This document shows, in pieces, positions 34,179-42,367 of a DNA stretch of 64,000 nucleotides; positions within the stretch are counted from its first letter, which is position 1, and every line of letters begins with the position of its first letter. A model generated the notes under the pieces. It was not told the DNA's origin. It was given only the letters and a program-made list of their open reading frames with translations, and made no database searches. Source of the stretch: Vreelandella subterranea (GTDB lineage: Bacteria > Pseudomonadota > Gammaproteobacteria > Pseudomonadales > Halomonadaceae). The DNA lies in the NCBI RefSeq assembly GCF_900111305.1, contig NZ_FOGS01000001.1:496001-560000 (forward strand), given 5' to 3'. The position numbers were made by a program, and so were the translations under genes.

Positions 34179-36248
34179 ATGACGCTCCAGCCGCCAAAGA
34201 GCATCCTTAGCCGCATCAACGGGCTCAATCCGCGCCAGCAGGAAGCCGTGCGCTATATCGATGGGCCCTGCTTGGTCCTGGCGGGGGCAGGCTCCGGCAA
34301 AACCAGCGTGATTACCACCAAAATCGCTTACCTGGTGCAGGAATGCGGCATGAGCGCGCGCAAGATCGCCGCGGTGACCTTCACCAACAAGGCCGCCCGG
34401 GAGATGAAAGAGCGCGTCGGGCAAATGCTGCACGGCAAGGAAGGCCACGGACTGACGGTTTCCACCTTCCACACCCTGGGGCTGAACATCATCCGCGGTG
34501 AGCTTAAAACCCTGGGCTACAAACCCGGCTTTTCGCTCTTCGATCCGGAGGATGCCAAGGCACTGCTGCGCGATTTGATGAATAAGGACGCCCAGGTAGA
34601 CGCCGAACAGATCAACGCGGTGCAGGGCAAAATCTCCCAGTGGAAAAACGATCTGATGCTGCCCAGCGACGCGCTGTCGTTTGCGGCGGACGACGACGAG
34701 CACTTTGCCGCACGGGTCTACGAAGCCTATGTGCGCCATCTGAAAGCCTATAACGCGGTGGATTTTGACGACCTGATTCTGCTGCCGGTGGTCCTTTTGC
34801 AGCGCGACCCGGAAGCCCTGGCCCGCTGGCGCCGCAAGATCCACTACATGCTGGTGGATGAGTATCAGGACACCAACGTTTCCCAGTACCTGCTGGTGAA
34901 GCTACTGATGGCCGAACGGGCCACCTTTACCGTGGTGGGCGACGATGACCAGTCGATTTATGCCTGGCGGGGTGCCCGGCCGGAAAACCTGATTACCCTG
35001 GGCGAAGACTTCCCGCGCCTGAAGGTGATCAAGCTGGAGCAGAACTACCGCTCCACCGGCACGATCCTGCGCGCCGCCAACACGCTGATTGCCTATAATC
35101 CCCACGTCTACGAAAAAACCCTGTGGTCGGAGATGGGCGACGGCGCCTCCATTCGGGTCATCGTCAATCGCCACGAGGAAGCCGAAGCGGAGCGCGTGGC
35201 CAGCGAAATGTTTACCCGGCGGATCAAGGAAAAAGCCGAATGGCGGGACTTTGCCGTGCTTTACCGGGGTAACTTCCAGGCCCGGCTGCTGGAGTTAAAG
35301 CTGCAGCATTACCAAATCCCCTACAAGCTATCCGGCGGCACGTCGTTTTTCTCGCGCAACGAGATCAAGGACACCATGGCCTATCTGCGGCTACTGATTA
35401 ATCCCGCCGACGACAACGCCTTTTTACGCATCGTGAACGTGCCGCGCCGGGAAGTCGGTCCCGGTACCGTCGAGAAACTGGCCAACTACGCCACCGAGCG
35501 CTCGATTTCGCTGTTTGCCGCCTGTCATGAGCTTGGCCTGGAGCAGGTGCTGCCGACCCGAGCCGTGGAGCGGTTGTCGCGTTTCACCCACTTTATCGAC
35601 GGCGTGCGCAAGCGCATGGACCAGGGTGATGCCATTGCCGCTATCCGCGACATGCTGCGGGACATGGATTACGAAGCGTGGCTGTACCAGAACGCCAGCG
35701 CACCGACCGTCGCCGAGCGACGCATGGCCAACGTGTGGATCTTGATCGACCAGTTGGAAAAGTCGCTCAACCGCGACCCGGAAGATGATACGGCGTCCGA
35801 AGCCACCGAAACCGATAGCGTGGAAGCGGCGATATCACGCCTGGTGCTGCGCGATATCCTCGAGCAACAGGCGGAAGAAGACGACTCTGACCGGGTGCAA
35901 CTGCTCACCATGCACGCCTCCAAAGGGTTGGAGTTTCCCCACGTTTATCTAATGGGCCTGGAAGAAGACCTGCTGCCTCACCGCAACGCCATTGAAATGG
36001 ACACGGTGGAGGAAGAACGTCGCTTGGCCTATGTGGGCATTACCCGCGCACGGCGCACGCTGACCTTGACGCTTGCCCGCCAGCGCAAAGCTTACGGCGA
36101 GTTGATGGACTGCCAGCCCAGCCGCTTCCTGGACGAATTGCCTGATGAAGACCTGGAATGGGAAGGCCGCGCCGATAAGGAAGACCCGGAGAAAAAGCAG
36201 GCCCGGGGGCAGGATGCCATTGCCGGGCTACGCTCTTTGCTGGGCTGA
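34179..36248 (+). CDS. rep: ATP-dependent DNA helicase Rep
   Basis: Rep is an SF1A 3'-5' helicase that clears proteins ahead of the fork and restarts replication. The 689-residue product has LNPRQQEAVRYIDGPCLVLAGAGSGKT-like motif I (LAGAGSGKTSVIT near 37), DEYQDTN near 228, DDDQSIYAWRGA near 256, QNYRST, and TMHASKGLEFPHV plus VGITRARRTL in the C-terminal part. Sequence is closer to Rep than to UvrD around the N-terminus. An in-frame insertion of acidic residues (near 530-555, DPEDDTASEATETDS) may be species-specific. A hairpin follows at 36288-36330. Confidence 0.93.
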   Translation: MTLQPPKSILSRINGLNPRQQEAVRYIDGPCLVLAGAGSGKTSVITTKIAYLVQECGMSARKIAAVTFTNKAAREMKERVGQMLHGKEGHGLTVSTFHTLGLNIIRGELKTLGYKPGFSLFDPEDAKALLRDLMNKDAQVDAEQINAVQGKISQWKNDLMLPSDALSFAADDDEHFAARVYEAYVRHLKAYNAVDFDDLILLPVVLLQRDPEALARWRRKIHYMLVDEYQDTNVSQYLLVKLLMAERATFTVVGDDDQSIYAWRGARPENLITLGEDFPRLKVIKLEQNYRSTGTILRAANTLIAYNPHVYEKTLWSEMGDGASIRVIVNRHEEAEAERVASEMFTRRIKEKAEWRDFAVLYRGNFQARLLELKLQHYQIPYKLSGGTSFFSRNEIKDTMAYLRLLINPADDNAFLRIVNVPRREVGPGTVEKLANYATERSISLFAACHELGLEQVLPTRAVERLSRFTHFIDGVRKRMDQGDAIAAIRDMLRDMDYEAWLYQNASAPTVAERRMANVWILIDQLEKSLNRDPEDDTASEATETDSVEAAISRLVLRDILEQQAEEDDSDRVQLLTMHASKGLEFPHVYLMGLEEDLLPHRNAIEMDTVEEERRLAYVGITRARRTLTLTLARQRKAYGELMDCQPSRFLDELPDEDLEWEGRADKEDPEKKQARGQDAIAGLRSLLG

Positions 36249-36287
36249 AGGCTCCTTACGGGAGCGATAATTCTACGTTAAGCTAAA

Positions 36288-36330
36288 AAATTATCCACAG
36301 GCGGATTTGCATTGCGCCTGTGGATAATTT
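36288..36330. terminator. 16-bp hairpin with two consensus DnaA boxes
   Basis: AAATTATCCACAGGCG (36288-36303) and its perfect inverse (36315-36330) flank an 11-base loop. Each arm contains the consensus DnaA box TTATCCACA (36291-36299 forward, 36319-36327 reverse). The hairpin lies between convergent rep and the cytochrome gene. On the minus strand a run of six T follows the stem, so a terminator for the cytochrome gene is the simplest reading; the DnaA boxes may be an added function or coincidence. Confidence 0.6.
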
Positions 36331-36345
36331 AAGTCGTCGTCAAGG

Positions 36346-36798
36346 TTATTCAGCTTCGGCAATCATATAGTCGACAACTGCCTGAATTTCCTCATCGGAA
36401 GCGCTACTGCCACCGCGCGCCGGCATGGCGCCTTTACCCTCGTACACGCTTTGATACAGCACCTCCGTACCCTCTTCCAGGCGGGCCGACCAGGCTTGCG
36501 TATCGCCCAGAAGGGGAGCCCCTGCCGCGCCACTATCGTGACACGCCGCACAGCCGGTGCTGGTGTAGAGCGAAGCGCCATCCAATTCGCTACCGCTCTC
36601 CGCAGCGGCTTCGCCCTGTGCCGCCGTCCCGGCGGCTGTACCGCACTCCTGGCCCTGTAAACACACACTGCCTACCGGCGCCAGCCGCTCCGCAATCGCG
36701 TCACGGGTGGCATCAGCGGCTGCACCTGACCCGCTCAGCATGGCAACCCCAAGCGCAATAAGACCTTTTGCTATCTGCTTAACGTTCACTCGCACCAC
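36346..36798 (-). CDS. Cytochrome c5-type exported monohaem protein
   Basis: The 150-residue product has a signal peptide (about residues 1-27, cleavage likely after GSGAAA) and a single c-type haem motif CAACH near residue 83. The methionine ligand lies in GKGAMPARGG, with the c5-type ending DEEIQAVVDYMIAEAE. Two further cysteines (VCLQGQECG) may form a disulfide, and a Gly/Ala-rich linker joins them to the haem domain. A periplasmic electron carrier is expected; partner oxidase unknown. No respiratory genes are adjacent. Confidence 0.87.
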   Translation of the reverse strand: MVRVNVKQIAKGLIALGVAMLSGSGAAADATRDAIAERLAPVGSVCLQGQECGTAAGTAAQGEAAAESGSELDGASLYTSTGCAACHDSGAAGAPLLGDTQAWSARLEEGTEVLYQSVYEGKGAMPARGGSSASDEEIQAVVDYMIAEAE

Positions 36799-36948
36799 CT
36801 CTTATTTATTATTGTCGGCGCCTGGTCGGCTAAAGATCAGAGGCAACCAATACGCCTACTTAATGAATATTAGCAGTATAGTGGTAATTCAAAGCGCCAC
36901 AAAACCCGCCAAGCCTGCCGGGTCAACGCGGCAACGATGCCTTGACGG

Positions 36949-37875
36949 CTAGCCGCGCCAGGCCATCACGTACTGCTGTGAATATTCGCTGAAGCCAGCG
37001 CGCCTGTAGAGGTTAAACGCCGGCGGGTTTTCATGATCCACCGCAAGCAATAACTCCAATGCGCCCGCCTGCTGGGCAAGGGCCAAGGCATGGTTGAGAA
37101 CATGGCCGCCCAACCCGCGACGTCGCCACTCAGGTACCAGCCCCATCAACATCAGTTCCCAACGGTGAATCTCATTGCGCGGCGCCAACAGCAAGGCGCC
37201 AATGGGCGACGGCGATTCATCCACATACAGCGCATGCCAGTGAACGGGCGCGTGAGAATCTTGCCCATAGAAACCTGCCACTAAGTCATTGATCGACAAG
37301 ATATCGCGCAACTCACGGCAGTCCAGCGAATCCCGCCCAACCGCGGCCATCAACGCATGCTCCTGAGCCGCTGTCAGTCGATCCCATGGTGCCCAATGCA
37401 GTTGGGTGAACGGCGCCGCGGCAGGAAAACGCTGGCCCACATCCGCTTTCAAACAGCGCAGTGATACGAGCGGTTGCATGCCATGGGCGATTAATTGCGC
37501 TCGCTGGTGGGTCGCCTCTGGCGCCAGCTCGATGTGACAAAGCGTTAAGCGTTGCTGCATGACCCAATGCCGCGCCGTCTCGATCAACGCGCTTATGTGG
37601 TCACCCTGTGCATTGGGTAGCCATAGCTGCGCCATATTCTGTGGCAGCCGCTGTACCCAGACAACGCCGTTGATACGCCCTCTATCCAGGCTTACCCATA
37701 AGCTCTGCCAGGCCGTTTCCGGTTCCTTCAACATCGGCTTTAGCGCCTCGGTCAATGCTTTCTGTCGCTTGGACGACTGCGATTTGGCCAGATGCAGAAG
37801 TGCCTCGCGGCGATGTTCAGGCGGGCATAGGATAATCTTTGAGGTGTGTGCCATAGACGCTACTATCGTTGTCAT
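36949..37875 (-). CDS. GNAT-family N-acetyltransferase
   Basis: The 308-residue protein is about twice the size of a simple GNAT enzyme. The C-terminal half (about 160-308) carries the acetyl-CoA motif as LVPEWRRRGLGGHVLNHAL and the final RRAGFSEYSQQYVMAW. The N-terminal half looks like a degenerate GNAT domain or an unrelated domain, with no clear motif A. Substrate unknown. The start could be the ATG at 37875 or the one at 37854; neither has a strong ribosome-binding site. It diverges from the two-component system. Confidence 0.72.
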   Translation of the reverse strand: MTTIVASMAHTSKIILCPPEHRREALLHLAKSQSSKRQKALTEALKPMLKEPETAWQSLWVSLDRGRINGVVWVQRLPQNMAQLWLPNAQGDHISALIETARHWVMQQRLTLCHIELAPEATHQRAQLIAHGMQPLVSLRCLKADVGQRFPAAAPFTQLHWAPWDRLTAAQEHALMAAVGRDSLDCRELRDILSINDLVAGFYGQDSHAPVHWHALYVDESPSPIGALLLAPRNEIHRWELMLMGLVPEWRRRGLGGHVLNHALALAQQAGALELLLAVDHENPPAFNLYRRAGFSEYSQQYVMAWRG

Positions 37876-37944
37876 CCATTGTGTTTATCTGACCATCGTA
37901 TTCATCTGAATCGGTAAGCTCACCCAAGGACATCATCTCTCATC

Positions 37945-38610
37945 ATGCGCATCCTACTGGTAGAGGACGATTCAAGTTTAGCGTCTGGAATCCGCCTGGC
38001 GCTTAAACCTGAAGGGTACACGGTTGACCATCTCAGCGATGGGGTGAGTGCCCGCTCAACGTTGCTGGAAGGGATGCCCTTCGATGCCGTGATACTTGAC
38101 CTTGGGTTACCCCGCCTGGATGGCGTCGACGTGCTCAAAGCCGTGAGACGGGAAGGTAACCAGGTACCCATTCTGGTGCTGACCGCTCGTGATGCGGTCG
38201 ATGAGCGAATTGCTGGCCTCGACGCCGGCGCCGATGATTACTTGATCAAACCGTTCGATGTCACCGAGCTTACTGCCCGGTTGCGCGCTTTATTAAGGCG
38301 CAGCCATGGGCAGGCCCGTTCGCTGCTGGAGTGTCAGGGGATACGCTTTGATCCGGTCACGCTCAAGGTAAGTTATCAAGGACAAGAGGTGTCACTTTCA
38401 CGCCGCGAACTGACGCTGCTGCAGGAATTCATGAGTCACCCTGGACGTGTGTTCACACGCGATACCTTAACCCAGTTGGTCTACGGATGGGATGAGGATG
38501 TCGAAAGTAATGCCATTGAAGTCCATATCCATCATTTGAGGCGCAAGTTTTTTCCCCATGTCATACGTACCCTACGTGGCATTGGTTACGTGATGGATAA
38601 CCCCGAATGA
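37945..38610 (+). CDS. OmpR-type response regulator (QseB/PmrA-like)
   Basis: The 221-residue product has a CheY-like receiver with acidic pocket VEDDSS (residues 7-9), phosphoacceptor Asp51 in AVILDLGLPRLDG, the LTAR threonine near 80 and IKPFD lysine near 102. A winged-helix OmpR domain follows (SRRELTLLQEFMSHPG, IEVHIHHLRRKF). It overlaps the next kinase gene as ATGA, so they form one pair. The subgroup resembles QseB/PmrA; stimulus unknown. Confidence 0.9.
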   Translation: MRILLVEDDSSLASGIRLALKPEGYTVDHLSDGVSARSTLLEGMPFDAVILDLGLPRLDGVDVLKAVRREGNQVPILVLTARDAVDERIAGLDAGADDYLIKPFDVTELTARLRALLRRSHGQARSLLECQGIRFDPVTLKVSYQGQEVSLSRRELTLLQEFMSHPGRVFTRDTLTQLVYGWDEDVESNAIEVHIHHLRRKFFPHVIRTLRGIGYVMDNPE

Positions 38611-40010
38611 ACTCGATTCAATACCGCACCCTCACCCTTGTGCTCCTGGTCTTTGGCATCAGTACGCTGGTGATCGGGGTGATCAGCTACCGCTATGCCG
38701 CGCATCAAATAAGCGAGCTTTCAGATGCTCGACTTGCCCAGCATGCCCGGCTTCTCGAAGGCATGGCACAAGCGTCTGATCGCAACACGATGCTGAGCAA
38801 TATTGAAAACGCATTACAGCGGGCCGAATCCGCCGATTCGCCCTACGGACATCGCTACTCAAACCAGCTATTCTTCCAGCTGTGGGAAAATGATCAGCTA
38901 TTGCTAGGCTCCTCAAGAGCGCCCGACATCCCCCTCAACCAGCAGGGTACGGGCTACTCGGACCTCACCATTGATCAACAAGCGTGGCGAATTTATGTCC
39001 TGAATCAGCCGGATACTCATCACCGAATTGTTGTCGCCGAACGCGAAAACAGCCGCGGTGAATTGAGTCGTTCGGTCGCCCTGCGCACCTTATTGCCTGA
39101 GCTGATAGGCTTGCCCCTGGTTGCCTTGTTGTTGTGGTGGTGCATTGGCTGGGGGCTAGCGCCGTTGTCGCGAATGGCCGAGCAGACACGGACCCGCGGC
39201 CCCCACAATCTTCAGCCTTTATCACTGACGTCATTGCCCCAAGAACTAGCCCCGATCGCCAGCGCGTTAAATCAGTTACTGGCGCGTATCCGTCAAATAC
39301 GCACCCGCGAAGAGCGCTTTATCGCTGATGCTGCCCACGAATTACGCACGCCACTCGCGGTTCTGGACCTGCACGCGCAAAATGCGTTGAGCGCCCATAG
39401 CCATGAAGACCGTGAAGAGGCACTTGATCACTTGCGCGACGGCGTTGCCCGCGCCACGCGCGTGGTCAGCCAGCTGCTTGCCCTGGCCCGCCTGGCGCCG
39501 GAGACCGAGATACAGCGCCACTACCGTCCAGCCAACTTGCTCATCGAAGCACGTGAAACCCTCGCCGAACTCTCACCACTAGCCGCCGAGCGCCAACAGC
39601 AGGTGACCCTGCATGCCGACGAAGCGCTGGACTGGCAGATGGAAGCGGAGCCCGGTGCCGTTGAAACCGTGTTGCAGAATATTGTGGGTAACGCTTTCCA
39701 GCACACCCCCGTTAATGGCGTTATCGACATCGCCTTAACCGCCACCGCTCATCACGTCACACTCTGCGTGGATGACCAGGGCCCCGGCATTCCGGAACAG
39801 GCCTACTCAAAGGTGAGAGAACGCTTCCAGCGTGCCGGGCCAGGCGCCGGGGCAGGCTTGGGGCTATCCATTGTTGACCGTGTCGTTAAACGCCATAACG
39901 GTGAGTTCACCATGACCAGCGCACCTCAAGGAGGACTGCGCGTTTGCATTACGCTTCAGCGTTTTCCTTCTCGACCCGAAATGGCCTCGATCGCACGCGG
40001 CGGTTCTTAA
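38607..40010 (+). CDS. Sensor histidine kinase (QseC/PmrB-like)
   Basis: The 467-residue partner of the regulator above has a first membrane helix at about residues 7-27 (LTLVLLVFGISTLVIGVI), a periplasmic sensor region of about 130 residues, and a second helix near 160-182 (LIGLPLVALLLWWCIGWGL). A HAMP-like stretch leads to the H-box AAHELRTPLAVLD near 245, N-box NIVGNAFQHTPVNG, DDQGPGIPE and GAGLGLSIVDRVV. All kinase boxes are intact. Signal not readable from sequence. Confidence 0.9.
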   Translation: MNSIQYRTLTLVLLVFGISTLVIGVISYRYAAHQISELSDARLAQHARLLEGMAQASDRNTMLSNIENALQRAESADSPYGHRYSNQLFFQLWENDQLLLGSSRAPDIPLNQQGTGYSDLTIDQQAWRIYVLNQPDTHHRIVVAERENSRGELSRSVALRTLLPELIGLPLVALLLWWCIGWGLAPLSRMAEQTRTRGPHNLQPLSLTSLPQELAPIASALNQLLARIRQIRTREERFIADAAHELRTPLAVLDLHAQNALSAHSHEDREEALDHLRDGVARATRVVSQLLALARLAPETEIQRHYRPANLLIEARETLAELSPLAAERQQQVTLHADEALDWQMEAEPGAVETVLQNIVGNAFQHTPVNGVIDIALTATAHHVTLCVDDQGPGIPEQAYSKVRERFQRAGPGAGAGLGLSIVDRVVKRHNGEFTMTSAPQGGLRVCITLQRFPSRPEMASIARGGS

Positions 40011-40095
40011 GGTTGTCATAAGAATATCGTGCAACTGTGACGTAACGGCAGGACATCTGTTGTTTGCCATTACATCACTTAACGCAGGTACTCTG

Positions 40096-40695
40096 ATGAA
40101 CCAGATAATTTTTTCCCCCAAACCTTTAATCCAACTGGGGTCAACGCCAACGCTGGTTGTCCCTAAAAAGCCGTCGTTATCGCCTCAAAGCCCGGCTATC
40201 AGCGTTCTGACCGATTTTAGCCAGGTGCGCCCCCAATGGGTTGATAGCGATACCCCGGTTGATCAGGCTCACCAAAAGATGCGCGATGCGGGGGTGCGGT
40301 TATTGTTTGTCATGGATAGCCATGAGCACTGTATTGGGGTGATCACGGCCAAAGAGATCATTGGCAAGCGGCGGATCAATATCGCCATGCAGCAACGCCA
40401 GCTGAATCAAGAGGATATCACGGCCGAAATGATCATGACGCCCTGGCACAAATTAAGCGCTATGCCGCTTAACCAGCTCTCGTCGTTGAGCATCGAGGAT
40501 TTGGTGATATCGATGGAAAGCTTTACAGATCAGCATTTGCTGATTATCGAGCATGATGATCGCCACGACCCGAGTATTCGCGGGATCATTTCAGCCAGCG
40601 ATATTCAAGCGGCGATCGGTAAGACGATCAATGCCATCCCGAGGGCACAAAGCTTTGCAGATATCTGCCACGTCATAACAGGCCACGATATTTAA
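40096..40695 (+). CDS. CBS-domain protein
   Basis: The 199-residue protein carries two CBS motifs: one around WVDSDTPVDQAHQKMRDAG and LLFVMDSHEHCIGVITAKEI, the other around MIMTPWHKLSAMPLNQLSS and LLIIEHDDR...GIISASDIQ. CBS pairs bind adenine nucleotides and act as energy or ionic sensors, but no fused effector domain is present. I prefer ATG 40096 over TTG 40060. It follows the two-component kinase by 85 bp on the same strand; a link with that pair is speculative. A hairpin ends the gene. Confidence 0.78.
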   Translation: MNQIIFSPKPLIQLGSTPTLVVPKKPSLSPQSPAISVLTDFSQVRPQWVDSDTPVDQAHQKMRDAGVRLLFVMDSHEHCIGVITAKEIIGKRRINIAMQQRQLNQEDITAEMIMTPWHKLSAMPLNQLSSLSIEDLVISMESFTDQHLLIIEHDDRHDPSIRGIISASDIQAAIGKTINAIPRAQSFADICHVITGHDI

Positions 40696-40717
40696 GCGAC
40701 GCACGTTTCTCATTCTT

Positions 40718-40745
40718 CCGCCCGCGCGTGAAAACGTGCGGGCGG
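40718..40745. terminator. GC-rich hairpin between CBS gene and nhaD
   Basis: CCGCCCGCGCGT (40718-40729) pairs with ACGTGCGGGCGG (40734-40745) with one mismatch and a GAAA loop. It sits between two convergent genes, with a modest T-rich flank on neither side, and probably serves as a bidirectional terminator. Confidence 0.6.
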
Positions 40746-40761
40746 TGGTATTGATACGGGG

Positions 40762-42228
40762 CTAAAACAAGCCGGCATTCAACCAAAGGTGAGTCAGAAT
40801 ACTGGCGATATAGCCCAGCATGATCGCTGGCGCCCAACGTAGATGACGGGCAAAAGTATAGATCCCCCTGGCCTGGCCCATCAGGGCCACGCCCGCGGCA
40901 GAGCCCATGGATAGCAAACTGCCCCCAACACCCGCCGTTAGCGTGATCAGTAGCCAGTTACCCAGCGACATGTCCGGCTCCATCGAAAGCACTGCGAACA
41001 TCACCGGGATGTTGTCCACCACCGCTGACATCAACCCCAGTACCACGTTGGCCCACACCGGATTCCAACTGCCGTACAGAGTCTCCGACAGCAGGCCGAG
41101 ATAACCGATAAACCCCAGGCCGCCCACACACATCACCACGCCGTAGAAAAACAGCAGCGTGTCCCACTCTGAGCGGGCAATCCGACTGAAAATGTCGAAG
41201 GGAACAACACTCCCCAGTTGCTCGAGTTTTTTCCAATCGCCGCGGCGGGAATAGCGCTCACGCTTGCGCTCCAGGGAGCGTGGCAAGCTGCGGCGCAGGT
41301 AGTAACCAAAGAATTGCAGCAGGCCAAGACCGAACATCATGCCCATGGCAGGCGGCAAATGCAGCACAGAGTGGCAGAGCACCGAAATCGCCACGGTGAT
41401 CAGGAACAGCACGACGATTCGCCGCGCGCCGCGCTTCAACCATACGTTTTCCGACAATGCTTCAGGTTTTCGATTGCGAATAAAGCAACTCATGATCACC
41501 GCTGGCACCATGAAGTTGACGACTGACGGCAACAGCAACTGGAAGAAATCACCAAAGGCGACCTGGCCAGCCTGCCAGACCATCAGCGTCGTGATGTCGC
41601 CGAAGGGGCTGAAAGCCCCCCCGGCATTAGAGGCCACTACCACGTTAATACAGCAAAGGCCGATAAACCGATCATCGCCCTCGGCCACTTTCAGCACCAC
41701 GGCACACATCAGCATCGCCGTGGTCATGTTGTTGGCGATCGCCGAAATACCGAATGCCAGGATGCCGGTAATCCAGAACAGGCTGCGGTAGCTAAACCCC
41801 TTGCGCACCAGCCATGCGCGCAGAGAGTCAAACACCCGCCGCTCTTCCATGGCGTTGATATAGGTCATCGCCACCAGCAGGAACAAGAGGAGTTCTGTAT
41901 ATTCCAGCAGTGTTTCACGAAACGCCGTTTCCGCCTCTTGGGGCAGTCCCGCATGAACGTACACCCAGGCCACCAATGCCCAGATCAAACCAGCAGCCAC
42001 CAATACCGGCTTTGATTTGCGCATGTGCAAAAGCTCTTCGGCCATGACTAACGCATAGGCGAGCACAAATATGGCAACAGACAAGATGCCGGCGATGGAA
42101 CGGGTCAGGTCGAGCGACCCGGCAGCGGCATAAGATAAGGAAGGTACAACGAGGCAGCAGAATGCAAACAACAGACACATCGCTTGGCGGCTATAGCGCC
42201 CGGCGATGTGGTAATCGGGTGGTTTCAT
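40762..42228 (-). CDS. nhaD: NhaD-type Na+/H+ antiporter
   Basis: NhaD exports sodium in exchange for protons and is common in halophiles and alkaliphiles. The 488-residue product, taken from the MKPPDYH start at 42228, has about 12 membrane segments and conserved NhaD features: YTELLLFLLVAMTYINAMEER, ISAIANNMTTAMLMCAVVL, VVASNAGGAFSPFGDITTLM and MSAVVDNIPVMFAVLS. The start is uncertain: the frame stays open to 42357, and an alternative start there would add a hydrophobic leader. An upstream CGATG is weakly ribosome-binding-like. Fits the salt-adapted host. It lies downstream of glmS on the same strand. Confidence 0.9.
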   Translation of the reverse strand: MKPPDYHIAGRYSRQAMCLLFAFCCLVVPSLSYAAAGSLDLTRSIAGILSVAIFVLAYALVMAEELLHMRKSKPVLVAAGLIWALVAWVYVHAGLPQEAETAFRETLLEYTELLLFLLVAMTYINAMEERRVFDSLRAWLVRKGFSYRSLFWITGILAFGISAIANNMTTAMLMCAVVLKVAEGDDRFIGLCCINVVVASNAGGAFSPFGDITTLMVWQAGQVAFGDFFQLLLPSVVNFMVPAVIMSCFIRNRKPEALSENVWLKRGARRIVVLFLITVAISVLCHSVLHLPPAMGMMFGLGLLQFFGYYLRRSLPRSLERKRERYSRRGDWKKLEQLGSVVPFDIFSRIARSEWDTLLFFYGVVMCVGGLGFIGYLGLLSETLYGSWNPVWANVVLGLMSAVVDNIPVMFAVLSMEPDMSLGNWLLITLTAGVGGSLLSMGSAAGVALMGQARGIYTFARHLRWAPAIMLGYIASILTHLWLNAGLF

Positions 42229-42367
42229 GGCGGAGAAATCCCTGCGGTAGAACGGAGGAAGGATAAACCGCCATAATAATAAGCCGACTAATGGAATGGG
42301 GCAATGCAACATTGCCCGCAACGTGGCCACGATCGGCAAAAGCCGAGCAGTGGCCATGGATATTGCT

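Noticed and set aside
41913..41927. parS-like sequence TGTTTCACGAAACG inside nhaD
   Set aside because: It lacks the central TG of the parS palindrome TGTTTCACGTGAAACA and lies in coding sequence. A half-match at about 39550 (CACGTGAAAC) was rejected for the same reason.
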